From Andrena cerasifolii (lineage: Eukaryota > Arthropoda > Insecta > Hymenoptera > Andrenidae), in contig NC_135123.1 of NCBI RefSeq assembly GCF_050908995.1, positions 15,624,001 to 15,688,000 on the forward strand: a stretch of DNA of 64,000 nucleotides, written 5' to 3'. Each line of letters starts with the position of its first letter. The first letter of the stretch is position 1. Below, piece after piece: positions 47,911-60,730 of this stretch. A program made the translations under genes and the position numbers. Under the pieces are notes generated by a model. That model was not told the DNA's origin and made no database searches. It saw only the letters and a program-made list of their open reading frames with translations.

Positions 47911-48323
47911 ACGGGTCTCAAAACGCAGCAACCTCCTCGCGGTGAGACCTGGTAATCGGTGAGAACCGAGCTGATAGCTGCGATTGTCAAATATTCTAGT
48001 CGGATATAAGAATTTCTGTAACTTGCAATCCCCCCCATAAACATGACTCATGTATGAAACAAGCTAATTCCATTTAATTCACGAAAAAAGTTCTCACGCA
48101 AAGATTGTGAAATCATCTTTGCTAATTCCAATCTTTGCTAATTCCAATTGTACCTTTAACCCTTTAATTCGCGAAAAACATTAAAAACCTTCTCACGCAA
48201 AGATTGTGAAATCAACTTTGCTAATTCCAATTGTACTCTCGTTCTCCGTTCGAACACTGATTCCTCTGTCACTTTTTATACTTGACATTCCTTTATTGGC
48301 CACAAATCAATTCAGTGCTCAGA

Positions 48324-48592
48324 TTTTCAGCTTCGGTTTTAAGGAATTAGCGGGCGAGGCCTGTAGTTGACACAAAAACTTTTATAAGAGGGACATCTTC
48401 TGCTATAAATGTCGTATGAAAATCGTTTTACGATGGAAAATAATAAGAACTTGGTAGAGACTAATTTAAACGAATCAAAGTCGGTAATAGATTAACAGCA
48501 CATTCGCCAACCTGCACTAGTGATATGAAACATTTTCTTTTAAGTCGACTTCATAGTTTTTCTTATACAACGCCCGCTAATTCCTTAAAACC
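48324..48592. mobile_element. Truncated copy of the 281-bp MITE in the right direct repeat
   Basis: Starts TTTTCAGCTTCGGTTTTAAG and follows the copy at 45691 to CGCCCGCTAATTCCTTAAAA, then CC, where similarity stops. The break marks the outer border of the direct repeat. Confidence 0.75.
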
Positions 48593-49159
48593 AAGTAAAC
48601 TGGGGTTTGGCGTTACCCTGTGGTATGTAGATGCATTTGTTCCACTAATCGTTATCGATCAGGTGTATTTTTTTGCGAATCGCTCAGCAGGCTATCAAAA
48701 GCACACCTTTCATACAGGTGTTGAAAAAAGTATCGTGCGTGGCAAGGGAGAGACGCGATTTTGCCTCGCGTGAAATCGCGTCTCGTCGAAATCGCTTTCT
48801 TCTCTCCGTTGTCCCGCAATGCACTATTTTTGTACACTATGATGCTTTATACGTTACCTGTTTATTACGATTTATTGGCAGCAATTGGGACATCTACATT
48901 TTTCTACATTTCTACCAAGGAAGTGCCGACAGAAATTTTGCTAGAAGTCGATATAATATGTAAAACATATTACACATAGAGTAGGTGGATCCTTTTGAGT
49001 AACCGTAGTTCTAAACTTACTATATTATATTATTTAATATACGTTAACTATATTTGGACAGAGAACGTTTTACAATTTATATGGAACCAACAGCAAGCAT
49101 AGAGCTGTACGTAACCTGTATCCAAAAGCCAAATACATTCCCCATAAAATGAAACAATT

Positions 49160-49181
49160 CGAGAGAGAGAGAGAGAGAGAG
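49160..49181. repeat. (GA)n microsatellite
   Basis: About eleven GA units in non-coding DNA. Confidence 0.9.
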
Positions 49182-51683
49182 CAATTACATCGAACAATCT
49201 GGTCGATAGTGATTGTCAACAAAACGAAAATGTCCGCGTAAAAAAAGTTCCTCAGAAAATTACTTTCGGTTTCTCCTCCCCAACTTGGCGCGCCAATTTC
49301 AATCACCGGATTCGTTGTTTCGCTGATAGGTGGCCATCGATTTTTATAGCCATATGCGCGTATGTTGAGACTTACCGCGCGGCAATAATTGGATTGCGGT
49401 TGAACGCGAAACTGGTCGAATTTTTGCACCCAATTTGCGTCCGGCTTTTTTCCGTTGACGTCATAATTCAGGGGCTGCCTGCGCACCCTCTCCTCGGCCA
49501 GCTTCCGAAACAATCGCGATCGGGAAGCCAGGGTGCAACGTAATACTCCGCGGTAAATAATGATCGCGACACGACAGCCCCGCTCCCCCGCCATTATTTA
49601 CGATTGCGCGGCGTCTCGATATATCGGCGGTAATTAATAATCGGACAATAAACGAACCGCAATTGCGACCAGGAGCAAAGTGGCCGTTTCTCTCTCGCGT
49701 CCCCCCCCCCCCTTTTCGGTATTCCACCCTCTTTCGCCATTTTCACTATTCGCGTCACTCCCTTTTCGCGTAATTTCATCTCCGTTGTTTTTCCCCCGCA
49801 CTACTTACTTCCTAGTAGCTATTCTTTGTCCTCTGCGAGCTTTCTGCAGCTTCTCATCTCTTTTTAGAATTGTCTACCTCCTTTATTATCTACCCTTGCA
49901 TGCTTTTGAATTTTATCTCCCCTTTGGTAGTACTTGCTTCGACGATTTTTCTCGTCGCTTTGTTTTCCTTTAAAACGTTACTTTCTCTCACATATTATGT
50001 TGGTTATTAAATGTCTTCTAATTTCAACACTTTTCCGGATTCTTTTTGTGCCACGTTTCCAACTTTCCTTTTGTGCTTTTTACCTTTGTTATTTTTCCCT
50101 TGCTTCCACGATTTATCCTCGTTTCTTCCTCCGTTCTCTTATTTCTGTAAATTTATTCTTTGTTAAGGTTTCTTTCTTTTTCTCCTTACACCGAGTCAGG
50201 CTGAATTGCGAGTATAACTAAAATGGAGGGTGACTCCTTAAGCAAAACTTGATTATTTATAGGTTCCTTTAATTATTTTAAATATGTTTGCAGTCACGAT
50301 GGGACAGTGCCACCAATGGTATCGTGTCAAACAGAATGCGTAAAAAGAAGAAGTCAAAAATAGTTTCCAAACTAAAAGAACAAGTTATGCAGGCATTGAA
50401 ACGTCAAGAAAAATGGAAATACGTTAGTATCTTCCTTTCATACAACTTCGAGTTATCAAACATAAATCTGAATCTGATAACAGAAGCATTATTTTCAACA
50501 ATTTTTAACTGAGCAAAATACAAAGAACCTATAAAATTACAACAGTATATTATGTAAACCGTATTATAGAAACAAGTAACGGAGAGTTAAATTAACCAAG
50601 TGGTACTCAATCCAACGCACACCTAGTGAATTTTCAAATTCAATTGTCTTGTGAACGCAGCCCCGTACAAAGACACCTTATTTCACATTTTCCATGTATT
50701 TTTACACGACCAGTCACTCCCTTTTAGTTTATATTACGAATTCTGCCCGACCCCGTATAACTCTGCACACTCTTTGCCTTTCCCAACCGACTTTTTCTTC
50801 CACTCAAATATTTTCCCTCCCTTTTCAAACTCACTTTGCCTCCACAGCATTCAGTCATTAAATTCTGACTTTCCCTTATCCTTCCAACCCCCTCCTTTAA
50901 TCTTCAGATGCCCACCCGTCCTTTTCCCTTTCCTCCATTCGACGTTCGTACTCCCTTTCCCTGTTTTCCTCGGACGTTTGTCTCCCGTCCCCCTTTATCC
51001 AGATTCCCACCCTCTGGCGATATTGTATCACGTATCGAGTCATCGCTTGGCCGTTTATCTAACACGCGGACGTGAACAGACGCGAAATATTGCGACGAAT
51101 ATTGGTCTGTCGTTTATCACTTATCATCCGCGCCGGTGTGTGTAAATCCTTTTTATTATGCGATGCGTTCGATCGGCGGTAGGTAGGTGAGCGTGTCGAG
51201 AATTCATCGCGCGTCCTCGCGTATTTACACGTCATCGATTACACGCCGGTTAACGAGTCTCTAAAATCGATACACCATGTTTTCGCCTCTCGATCCCTTT
51301 CGAAGGGGTAGTTACTTTATTTGCGAAGGGCGCGTCGTTGCCGTTGCCAGCGGCGAGTATGACCTCTATATATCTTCTTATCCCGCGAAAAGGGACACGG
51401 AAGCTCGTATTTCAGGAAAAAGGTCCTGTTCGCAGCGATACCTCTGTACTCGCCACAACAGGGCATTTCAACGCCTTCTCCCTCAACTACCGATTCCCAT
51501 ATGCAGTACATATATACCTCTTTCGTTCTACCTCCTAACACCCCCGCATCTAGGTAAAGCCTTACTGATCAATCCACTAGGAGGACCAGGACGAAACCCG
51601 ACACTTTTTCCTTGTTCTCCTTTTTAGTCCTGCCTCCAACTCGCAACACCCCCTACTCCCATTCCTCTTCAATTAAAAGCGAA

Positions 51684-51748
51684 GCTGCCTGCTTATACCC
51701 CAAAAGAGTTTAATCCAATATTAACAATAGTTTGTTAAAAAAAAAGTC
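51684..51748. repeat. Fragment of family E interior
   Basis: About 65 bases match 42914-42978, including CCCAAAAGAGTT, CCAATATTAACAATAGTTT and the following A-run. No TIR is nearby. It is a truncated relic. Confidence 0.7.
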
Positions 51749-53160
51749 ATCATCCTCCCTTAATCCTTAGCACGACCGTGTACCATAGATACCATAGTAT
51801 CGAATTCTTTACAGTCCTTACATTTTTATGGTAGGTTACAAGCCTACGATGTCCCATTACAGAGCGCGTTAATTGCCGCAATGCGCCATCGAGGCGAGCG
51901 TGAAATTTAACGAAACGAAATCTCGATCATTCCCAGTGGCAAATAAAAGCTGCGTAATGAAAACAATTCGTTTATAGCGGGCGCCGCCGTGCTCTTCGCC
52001 ATTAGGAACGCGGTCACGTTCGGATACAAAATTTTCGATAACAATTTCATCGCGTTAAATCTACGTAGATTGGGTGACAAGGACGTGGTTCGGCAGAATG
52101 AGCGGCGCTGTTATTTTTTCCCTCGTTTTACTTCTATTACCTACAGCGGGTTCTCACTTATTAGATTACGCCGGGAACCAGCTACGGCCGGGAGCCGCAC
52201 GCTGAAGCCGCAAGTTCCCACGGGCTCCCTTCGCGCGATTCCCTCGGAACTTCTCTTCTAAAACATTCAGGCGACTCCGCGTTCGCGAGTACCCGTTTTA
52301 TCCGCTTCTTATTTTAATTTCGTCGGGCACCCTCCCGCGGGAGCAGGCTTGATAAAAATAGAGGGAAACGATCAGGAAACGCTGCCCGCTCGCGTAAAGG
52401 CGGGCCACGGATAAGGGGCATGCTCGCTAGAGAGCACACGGTACGGAGAGAAATATCCTACTCTGCATCTCGAAACGCTTATCCGCCGCGAGGACATTGA
52501 AATGTGAACGGACGAGAATTTTCTCCTACAGCGAACCTTGTTTGTTCTTTTCCGCGGAACCTTCTACCTTCCTTGGACCTACTTTCTTTTGTTAGGGATA
52601 TACAGAAGTAGGACAGTTGGGGATCTGGAAATAAGGTGTATTAGCGAGCTTCAGTGAAAGACGAATATGTATTCGCTGAGCTTGTGGAATTGATGAGAAA
52701 CTGTACATTGAGTGTGGAGGTTTTGTCATAATTTTGAGGTAGGTACTAAGCGAAGGAATTTCGAAGATTTTTTTTAGGTGGGAAGCATCTCTAATCACCT
52801 GTGAAGGAAGTTCATTTTGCTCGTCCAAGAGATGCCGCCTGGTATCCCGTGGCGAGGACAACACCCCGCAGTGCCTCGCCAAATTTTATGGCTTTCGACC
52901 CTTGAAGGGGTTGGAGTGCCTATTAAGAAGCGAGGAATCATTGACCTCCGCATTTCTCACCAGATCTTAGCGAAAACGACGCCAATCGATTTCTTATGTT
53001 TCGCCGATGAAAGTGACACCAAGAGTGACGTACAAAATTCGCTGATTTCGGGAATTTTCGCGATTCTCGACCTTATTCTGCGATCTTTAAACGTTTGTAG
53101 CTCGGAGCAACGTTAACCGATTTTGATGAAATTTTAGGCACGTATACAACTTACTGCAAT

Positions 53161-56100
53161 CTACAAACGGTTTTTTTTTATTTTCATTACAAGCTCACAA
53201 AAAAAAGTTTAAAAATCGACCTTTACTATTTTTTTTCGCTATTCCGACTAAATACATTTTTTTTCAAAACGACAAAATACGTCAGTTAGAAAACTAATCC
53301 TTCTAGCTTCTCAAAAAAATCTCATGTCGTTTGGACCAATTCTAAAAAAGTTATGCGATTTTAAAAAGTGTCCGAATATTAAGTCACTGTAATTAGAATC
53401 ATAATGAAGGAAATTCCGTGAATAATCGATTTATATAATAGTCCGATTTATGTCCGGTCTGTGTACAATGTTCTCTTATTTCGTTCGCACGGTACATATT
53501 TTCGTTAACGCGGATTTTTACTTTAATGTAGTTACTGAATATAATTAGTCAACTTATCCTTCCAGATTTATTATGATATATTTAAATACTTGACTTTATG
53601 GGTTTAGCGATGTAGGAGATTTATGGCACCGTTTTCATCCCTCGTTGGTATTTTCATAAAGATTCCAAGACGTGTCACTCATGGAGTTTTCCTCGCTTGC
53701 TTCTCCTTTCACTTAAAATTTCAAAATATGTATTTAAAGCCCCCACAGGACGCGTATTCATAAAGCAGAGGATCAATCAACTTAAATCAACTCTGCTGCA
53801 ATGTATTGAACATTTTTTTCAGTCACTCTCAACACTGATTAAGTTTTGGCCTTCCTCCTGAGTTTTCAAATTACATGGACATCGCCAGTAAAATTCAATC
53901 TATTTTTCTTTCAGGAACTTCCGTTTTAAAGAAGGGAAAAAAGATTAAACAGAGTGTTATACAATTATCTTTGAATTATGCAATTTTTTTTAATGTCACA
54001 GCTGCTGAAGTAATTCAAGTTTTGTGCATCGTGACCATGCGCCTAGTATAAGAGGAAAGGAAACGCTGACGAAAGACCAATGGTACAGATCTCTAGGTAA
54101 ATCGTAACGCTTTTATTGGTTTCTTAGCTATTCTTTCTATAAATTGTGTATCGCCCAAGTTCTCTTTCAATTTCGCCAGTTCTAACTCGCTTAAAATTTT
54201 CTCCCGCGTGGGAGAAACGATCCAATTACTCGCGGAGATATATCTGGGACAAAAATAAGAGTATCTGCGTCTGTTGAGAGCACAATAGAATAAGAGAAAT
54301 TTTGTATCGCTTTTGTTCCGCATTGCTATGTGTGCGTGCGCGTTGGCAGAAGCGAGTGTTTTGTATAAGAATCGTCGTCGTCGTTTTATGCATCCTAGGC
54401 GATCACGATACAGCTCGCTAGGGGAGCCTTATATGCACCCGCGAGGCAGCTGCGACAGAATTTATCCAAACATACCGTAGGTCTCCGATTTAATCTTGGT
54501 TAAACCTTCACAGCGCAACTTTTTATCACAAAAAAAAAGGAAAGAATGCCAGAAGCGTGAAATTCTTAATTCTGCATCAGAAATGATTTCTAAACATTAA
54601 ATCGCACTCGCTTGATTTCTGATTTTTATTCAGAACATTAAGGGAAAAACTTGAGCCAGGATGACGTCGATACAACATTCAAGTTAGTTATTTAATCAAG
54701 CCAAGTGTTTTGGTCTTCGTGGAATTTAACAGCAGTAATTGATTAAGCAATTTGAGTGGAAATTCAAAGTCTGATTAGCTTGACAAATTTTGAAACTCCA
54801 ATTTCAAAAATTAATAAAATTACTGCATCTTATTCAGTGGTGAATTTTTGGGGGTTGCTTCGTAAAAGACAGTGACCGTCGGAACGAAATTAATTCCGTG
54901 GAGGCTTTTCATTTCGAAATCTTCGATACCTTTTTCTCGGCGAAAGAGTTAAGAAACTGACCTGAATCGTGCAAGCTTCTTCGTGGAATTAGTTTAAGGG
55001 GCCGTCTAATCAGCTCCCCTGTCTGTTCATGCAGCAGTTCGCAATCGATTTTACGGTGCATGGAACTCAACGGAGGGTGGAAAAGATCGACAGGCACGCG
55101 ATCATCCGAGAACTAGTTAGATCTCCGGTTGCCCGCGGTTATTCTCGATGTGAAATCGCTAAACGTCAACCAACTAAACTTCGTCTTTCGCGAGCGACAA
55201 ATCTACTAATAAGTAGAGAGAGAAAGAGAGAGAGAGAGAGAGGGGAGAGAGAGAGAGATATGTTATGGATATCATTAAGTATCTTATTTATTTACCGTGT
55301 TAGTAATTATCTTATACATTCCTGCTGTGATTCATAAATATTTAGTGCCCATGCATATTATGTGGAGGAAGGCTAGATAAAGTTGCTCACATGGTTTCTG
55401 TACGACCTACTTCTTCTATGATTTTCTAATCCCGCGATATAATTCATGCTATAACTGGCTGTATTGCAGAAATACCTGATTTTTTAGTGTCCGTGTATAT
55501 TTGGACCATTTTGTTGACTTCGAGATGTGAAAATTCGCGTGCTTTGTCACAGGATATGAGACAAAAGATACGAATTCTTTGCTTGTTTGGACAGATCGAT
55601 GCGAAGCAGGAAATCGAAATTCTTTCCAGCAACTTACACTTCGTAAATACACAAAGAAGGGAAAAGTGTATTAATACCAGATGCGTAGTGTCTCGTTTAT
55701 ACCAGATAAAGGGTCGTCCTTAAATTACGTAAGGGTAATTCTGACGAATTCTTACCCCCTCCCTCTCACAGCACAAGAATTCGTAAGATTTGATATTCCA
55801 ACCCCTCCTTACGTAATATTTTTTACACTTCATTTTTTTCAGTTCTTAAAGTTCCTTTAAAGGTTTATATAATTCATTTAACTCGGTTCCGATCAAGCTT
55901 CAAGAAAAATTGGTTTGGTGGGGTTTCTGACTAACTTGCTTAATTCAGATACTCCTATGTGCATTGGCAAGTAGTGGAAAGTAGCTACGAAAAGCTGCGA
56001 GCACTAACCGATTCACCTACATTCTCCCCCGACACAGGAGTCTACTCCTCTCATAGCGATGGGGGGAGTGACTAAGAGATTGCGTAAACGACAAGCGTTT

Positions 56101-59100
56101 GAGACGGCACGTAAGTGGTTCACCGGCTGCTTAGATTTAAGGATTACTCGCGCGCAGAGTGGACGACTCCTCGCAGTGTCTGGCGCGAGGAGGAGCGCAA
56201 GGAATCGCTCTAGATTACATAGAGCCGTCTGCAGGAGCAGAGGATTCGAGAGTTAGAAGCGGAGTGGATGAGGTTGCACGTCATCCAAACTTCTTAATCA
56301 CATGGTATTTACTTCTGGCAGCGGCAGGCGCGGAAGGAGAGAAACGGAGCAGCCGGGGAGAAATCTGGACCCGAAAGTGTTTCTTGGCAGCCGACGGATA
56401 AATAGAGTTGCTGGGGAATCAACAGGGATCGATGGAGCCGTGTCCAATCTGTCGGGGCGACGGGCACCTTCCCGTGCATTCCCGCGGACCCACCCTTATG
56501 TATAGGAGGGGCGGAGGGTGGCACGTAGGTAGTTTGCGCGCGGACGGTGTCCTCCTGGAACTTCAATCTCCGGCTACCTGGTTTTCGGTGGAACTCATCC
56601 GTTGCGGGGGCCAGTTTGTCCAGGCGGCCAGGAGAAGTGGACGTTTCCGATGGGGAAGAGGCAATCTTGTCTCGAGTGCGAGCAAGTTTAGTGCGACGTA
56701 TTCCTGCAACCCGACACGCTCTCGCCGGGAGTTCTGCAGGACCGAAATGCTACGGGGAGGCAAGATCGAAATGCGAAGTATTGGGTCGGTGCAAAAGTTA
56801 TCTCGCTTTCGTAAACCAAAGTCTTCGTTAAAAGTAACAATGCACAATGTGCCCCGCGATCTATTCGGCGAGCATTTCCTACTTGTTCAGTAAGTCATTC
56901 CGAGTAAGAAACTTAACGCGCACCGCAGGTTTATTTCGTTTCGTTGGCCAATTATATCACAAATAACGCGCTAGATATACTTATAGCAAAACGATAATAC
57001 AGACGTGCCTTTTTCTTTAATTATCTTAATTTTATAGAAAATTTAAGGATGGTGTCCAAATTGGCGACATTCCTTCTGTTCATATAATTTTAACCGTCTC
57101 TGTAGAGAATTTTGCCCATTGTATTTGAAGTATTTTGTTTTAATGTTATGCAGAGTGTTAAACTCTTCTTCCGCATCTAATAATTTGATCCGTGCCACTT
57201 ACCTATGCCATCGTGGGTTGCTTGAAAAGAAGTTTCCTGAGGAGCTTTTTCTCTAAAAATGAAATTGAATGTTCCAGTGAAAGCAGTATGTATCGAGTGC
57301 GGGAATTGAAATAGTAAAAGAGGGAAGTAATAATATTTTAGGAGACAATGTATACAATAATAATAATAGTAATTTTAAACATAACAATTCAGTGATACGG
57401 TTGTTTAAATACAAAGATATTTGCAAGAATATGAGAATGCAGAGGGCTTTAGAAAATCTTCACAAGCACTCCTTTGAATGGCATCCTGCGTTACAATGGA
57501 TTCAAGGGAGAAGGAGGGGAAGTGATGAGAAGTGAAGGTACAAGTGAAGGTAACAAAATCTTGTAAAACGCATATCGTATATTTCATAACCTCGCCATTG
57601 GAGAAAACTTTGAATTTATATCGAATTCAAGTATTACTGTACGATCCGCCTCGACGTAGAGGCATCCGTGTGCTCGCGAACTGTCATCGTCTTTGATCTT
57701 CCGAATGATAAATCAACGAACGTTGGAAGAAAGATGACTTTACGTGAAACAAGCGACATTCGTGTCGCCGCTTCGTTTAATACTTTGCTGCGAATCGCTA
57801 ATTGATCTGCTCGGGATCAGGTTGGCAGTTGATAACTCGTTTCTCTTTAATATCTTCGCGTACAGTCCTTTGAATCGCATCACAAGTGTTTAGACCGTCA
57901 ATCCGTAACAGTGACTTTGATTAATTTACAGTTCCTCCACGATTCACGAATACTCTTCTTGAGCGACGCTGTCTTTCGAATTTCCATCTGTTAATCATTT
58001 GCCTATCGTATACTATTTGGCAGCGGATTAATAACAAATGAATAGAAATGTTTTGTAGGTGGTATCGTCAAGTAAGGAAGGATACAAATCAGTCCTGTTC
58101 ACAGTTAGTTTCGAAATCGCTGTGTTTCCATAATCGTGTTGTATAAATTGCAGCGGCGCAGGGTTGCACGAAGTGGCTGGTAATTTTCTATACAACCGTC
58201 GAGGAGAGGTCGCAAAAGGTAAGTCGATATTTCGGTATAATATGACTTTTGCCTAAGCTTTGTTTTTTTTTCAGAAAATACGATTCGAATATTTATCGAA
58301 TAGTTCAAGTTCGTAAGAACGGATACTGACGCGTTTAAAAACAATATAGTAGCTTCTGTGTATATTCCTTTTGCACAATTTTTTACTTTGATGACCCTTC
58401 ATCAAATATATAAATCACTTCTAACAAACTTTTAATCTTTAATTGTTCGAATAATTAATATAATTATGTACCTTTTTTTTACTCTTAAAAAATATTCTTT
58501 GCGAACAGTCTCCTCATAAATCGACAGAAGAAGCATCTTTTTCTGTAACCTTCGGACTTGATTTCCGTTTATTCGATTTATTTTTGAAAACGAATCGTTT
58601 CCCACTTCGATTATACCCTAAATTACGAGCCACCTTGTACACGTGAGATATGCGTAGCAAATGTCATTCTCTCCCATCTTCTTTCACTGGACAAGTCTGA
58701 TATATTCGTGGCCCAAGTAGTCGATGTTACGAATTAAGTAGCGAGCCCTCGTTTCAGTGAACAAGATCAGTAATAAGTCAGACACTGGCGATCGGTTTGA
58801 GCCCGCGTGCTCTACACGCGGGTAAACATTCCCGGCGATTGAATTCTAGCGGCGGACGTTGGGAATGATATTGTTCCGTCAAACGGTCGCTGCCATTGAC
58901 ACTCGGTTCCTTTCAGACGTCGCTTGAATACGGCTCTTTACAAAACTAGATAATACTGATAATTCGAGCCTCGCTCATGTGGTCCGTGCGTAGTCGAATA
59001 TTCCCCTGGCAGACTATTTATCGCGTTGGTGGTTTCAACTTTCGAATCGAGTTCGCTCTGCTACGTTAATCGTTATTATTCAAGAATATTTACATAGTAC

Positions 59101-60244
59101 GCGAGGAAAAACAGTTCAGAATTCAAACGCAACGCGATTATAGAACGAACGCCATCATTCGTTCGCAAAACGACTGGTCCAAGCAATCGCACTGCCCGGA
59201 TTACCCGCGGACCCTTCCTCCCTAAAACTAATACTCCGAAACGATCGGCTAATTTCGCCTGCTTCCGTTTGTAGTTCGAAGCGCTCGCGCCCCGTCCCTC
59301 GGGATAGAAGACGCCGTGAAAGTACCTAAAAGAACAAAGGTGTAAAAGTCGACGTGCTTCACAAGCCAGGACTTGGACAGGAAGAATCAGCGGTAAAATG
59401 GAGACACTGTCGCGCAGCGACGCGGAAAGAGTCACTTTCAATCGGGGCCAAGAACAATGCTGGATCAGTGCTGCCAACCTCTCCCCTCCCTCGCGGCCCA
59501 CTCACTCGCAACGCTTCCAGCCCCCTTTTTCGCTTTCGCCTATCTCCCCTCGCAACTCCTCTCGTTCGTCCGTTTTTTTTTCCCCTCCCCCTCCATCCCT
59601 TGTTCGCGCAAATACTCCGCTACGCCCGCTCCTCAACGATAATATAAAAGTTCGTATTGTGTCGCGACGCTGTGCCGACGATTGTGTCCGACGTCGTGGC
59701 GGTGCGTCGACGTGCCCGTCTCGCGCCTTTCCGGGAGGCGGTGAACGTCGTCGGGCCTTCATCTGAGCACCTGTTGTATCCGGCCGTGGAGAACGGACAG
59801 AAGGAGGAGCAGCGATCTGCATGCACAGCTCATCCCGACGCCCTCTGCGCCTCCGTGATGCAGCTCGGCTAAGCTTTCTCCTGAAACACCGTTACGTACA
59901 CTCAAACACTGCGAGCTTTCAACTGCACCACCCTGCCGAGTGCTCGAGGGTAGCTGCTGAAACGGATATGACCATGTGTAATTTGTGGGGTAGGTATTGG
60001 GAGGATACTTTGGGTTGTGCTTAAGAGCTTGAGAAAGTGATAGCTTCGAGGGTATTGTTGGTGGAAGGGATTTGGGGAATTAAGAGTTAAAAGCAGCAGG
60101 GGTCGAAAATGGAGGAGCATTTGGGTGTTGGACTTCAACGTCCATCGGGTGCATTCAACGTAGTTTTTGGGCATTGGTATTGTGCCTTGCAGAGATGCAG
60201 CGAGTAACTTGAGCCCCACTTAGGTTGGTGAGTGGAGGGTGCAA
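53161..60244. other. Intergenic DNA, mostly AT-rich
   Basis: T/A homopolymer-rich text at 53170-53280, a (GA)n run, a CpG-rich island at 56040-56900 and another at 59100-59880. A 21-base perfect hairpin lies near 58802 (CCCGCGTG/CACGCGGG). No gene recognised. Confidence 0.4.
55216..55261. repeat. (GA)n microsatellite, interrupted
   Basis: GA dinucleotides broken by AAA and GGGG, about 45 bases long. Confidence 0.9.
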
Positions 60245-60730
60245 AGTGTTTACCTCTGATTGCTTTGGTTTTTGGATATCTTTTAGAGGACCGAAAAATA
60301 AGAAATGCCTGTCTCTCTATTTCGGCCAATTTGCATGTTTAGGGTCATGCAAATTGGCCAAAATAGAAAGACACCCCTCATAGTTCATAAGGGGTACAAA
60401 GTTGTGTTGAATAAAACTTGATATAAATGTCATTTTGTTTCATAACTTGCTGCATGGATGATGTTTTTGTTACCAGTCACCGTTATTAGGGGGTAAACTA
60501 CCCAAGGGGTGGTTCACCTCTCATTGTCAGTAGCGATGGGAGGTCATAAAAAATAAATTATGTCTAAGGTTTTTTTTTTAGAATTTTATGAACTTTCTTA
60601 CACGTTTATAGTCTCTCAAATGAGTAGTTAGCCGATTACGGGTCAAACGGGCCAAAATGAAGACACGTATTTCTTATTTTTCGGTCCTCTAAAACATATC
60701 CAAAAACCAAAGCAATCGGAGGCGGACACC
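60245..60730. mobile_element. Fold-back element, family H, with inner hairpin
   Basis: Left arm AGTGTTTACCTCTGATTGCTT, then TTTGGATATCTTTTAGAGG and ACCGAAAAATAAGAAAT. The right arm is the near-exact complement, ending AAAGCAATCGGAGGCGGACACCT. A second, inner hairpin at 60318-60366 (CGGCCAATTTGCATG / CATGCAAATTGGCC) suggests a partial second copy at the centre. There is no coding sequence. Confidence 0.75.

Larger units (their letters stand above)
45393..48592. mobile_element. 3.2-kb unit bounded by ~570-bp direct repeats
   Basis: 45393-45960 and 48017-48592 are direct repeats, both starting CTGTAACT..CCCC-CATAAACATGACTC and ending TTCCTTAAAACC. They differ by only scattered changes and one 9-base insertion (CCTTTAACC region). 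The interior (45972-48016) has no long frame but holds a 40-bp tandem array, a 13-bp tandem array (AGTGATAGTGAAA) and several short hairpins. This could be a coding-deficient LTR retrotransposon (TRIM/LARD-like, repeats starting TG) or a segmental duplication. The repeats do not end in CA and I see no clean target-site duplication, so the class is uncertain. Confidence 0.55.
48593..53160. other. Intergenic DNA with CpG-rich islands
   Basis: Islands at 49280-49680 and about 51150-52560. Pyrimidine-rich text with a C-run at 49700-50000 and again at 50740-51010. One E-family fragment. No exon supported. The open frame at 52817-53116 reads into unremarkable sequence. Confidence 0.4.

Noticed and set aside
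49070..49594. 174-codon open frame, minus strand
   Set aside because: No recognisable domain. It contains serine/leucine runs from the (GA)n repeat and overlaps CpG-rich non-coding DNA.
50651..51145. 164-codon open frame, + strand
   Set aside because: Proline/phenylalanine-rich translation of pyrimidine-rich DNA. No domain or splice evidence.
56408..56893. 161-codon open frame with a CPICRGDGH motif
   Set aside because: The lone Cys-x-x-Cys is not enough for a zinc finger. The frame overlaps others on both strands and ends in mariner-like sequence.
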